A DNA stretch of 7,522 nt from Paracoccaceae bacterium (GTDB lineage Bacteria > Pseudomonadota > Alphaproteobacteria > Rhodobacterales > Rhodobacteraceae): positions 1 to 7,522 of the forward strand of contig SKWJ01000476.1 in assembly GCA_007128995.1 (NCBI GenBank), read 5' to 3'. The notes beneath the pieces are model-generated. The model was not told the origin of the DNA. It was given only the letters and a program-made list of their open reading frames with translations, and did not search any database. Each line of letters begins with the position of its first letter. The stretch's first letter is position 1. The position numbers were made by a program, and so were the translations under genes. This document shows positions 6,743 to 7,522 of the stretch, piece by piece.

Positions 6743-7522
<780 letters not shown>

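Overview
The window reads as the distal half of a tight adherence (tad/cpa, Flp type IVc pilus) gene cluster, followed by a divergent pair of genes: an Lrp/AsnC-family regulator and thioredoxin reductase. GC-rich codon use, the cpaE-cpaF-tadB-tadC-tadD-TPR-prepilin peptidase order and the protein styles suggest an alphaproteobacterium, most likely a Rhodobacterales/roseobacter-type organism. This assignment rests on general recognition of gene order and sequence style, not on a database search.

Bases 1-6000 (plus strand) carry seven tightly packed, co-directional genes. They are the 3' part of cpaE/tadZ (a MinD/ParA-like localisation ATPase), cpaF/tadA (the secretion motor ATPase), tadB and tadC (paired T2SSF-type inner-membrane platform proteins), tadD (a TPR lipoprotein), a second longer TPR lipoprotein, and a small prepilin peptidase. 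Gaps are 10, 0, 44, 2 and 20 nt, and the last junction overlaps by one base (TGATG), so a single transcript is likely. The pilin (flp), cpaB, secretin and ompA-like genes are not in the window and would be expected upstream. Together the visible genes encode the motor, the membrane platform, the pilotin-like lipoproteins and the prepilin-processing enzyme.

Bases 6001-6074 are a short convergent gap in which I see no convincing terminator. An Lrp/AsnC-type regulator follows on the minus strand (6075-6575). A 170-bp divergent control region (6576-6745) then leads to trxB on the plus strand, which runs off the window end. This control region holds the most interesting non-coding structure: two 12-bp direct repeats with a TTGCGCAA core spaced exactly 21 bp apart, and a near-perfect 21-bp dyad with a TTGCGCAG core just upstream of the trxB ribosome binding site. 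These are plausible operators for the neighbouring Lrp-type protein.

I see no mobile elements, CRISPR arrays, RNA genes or clearly novel multi-gene system. The coding content is conventional. The points worth a second look are the operator-like repeats, the cysteine-rich regulator beside trxB, the modified IPN-like motif in the prepilin peptidase, the atypical TadD lipobox, and the doubled start codons at four pilus gene junctions.
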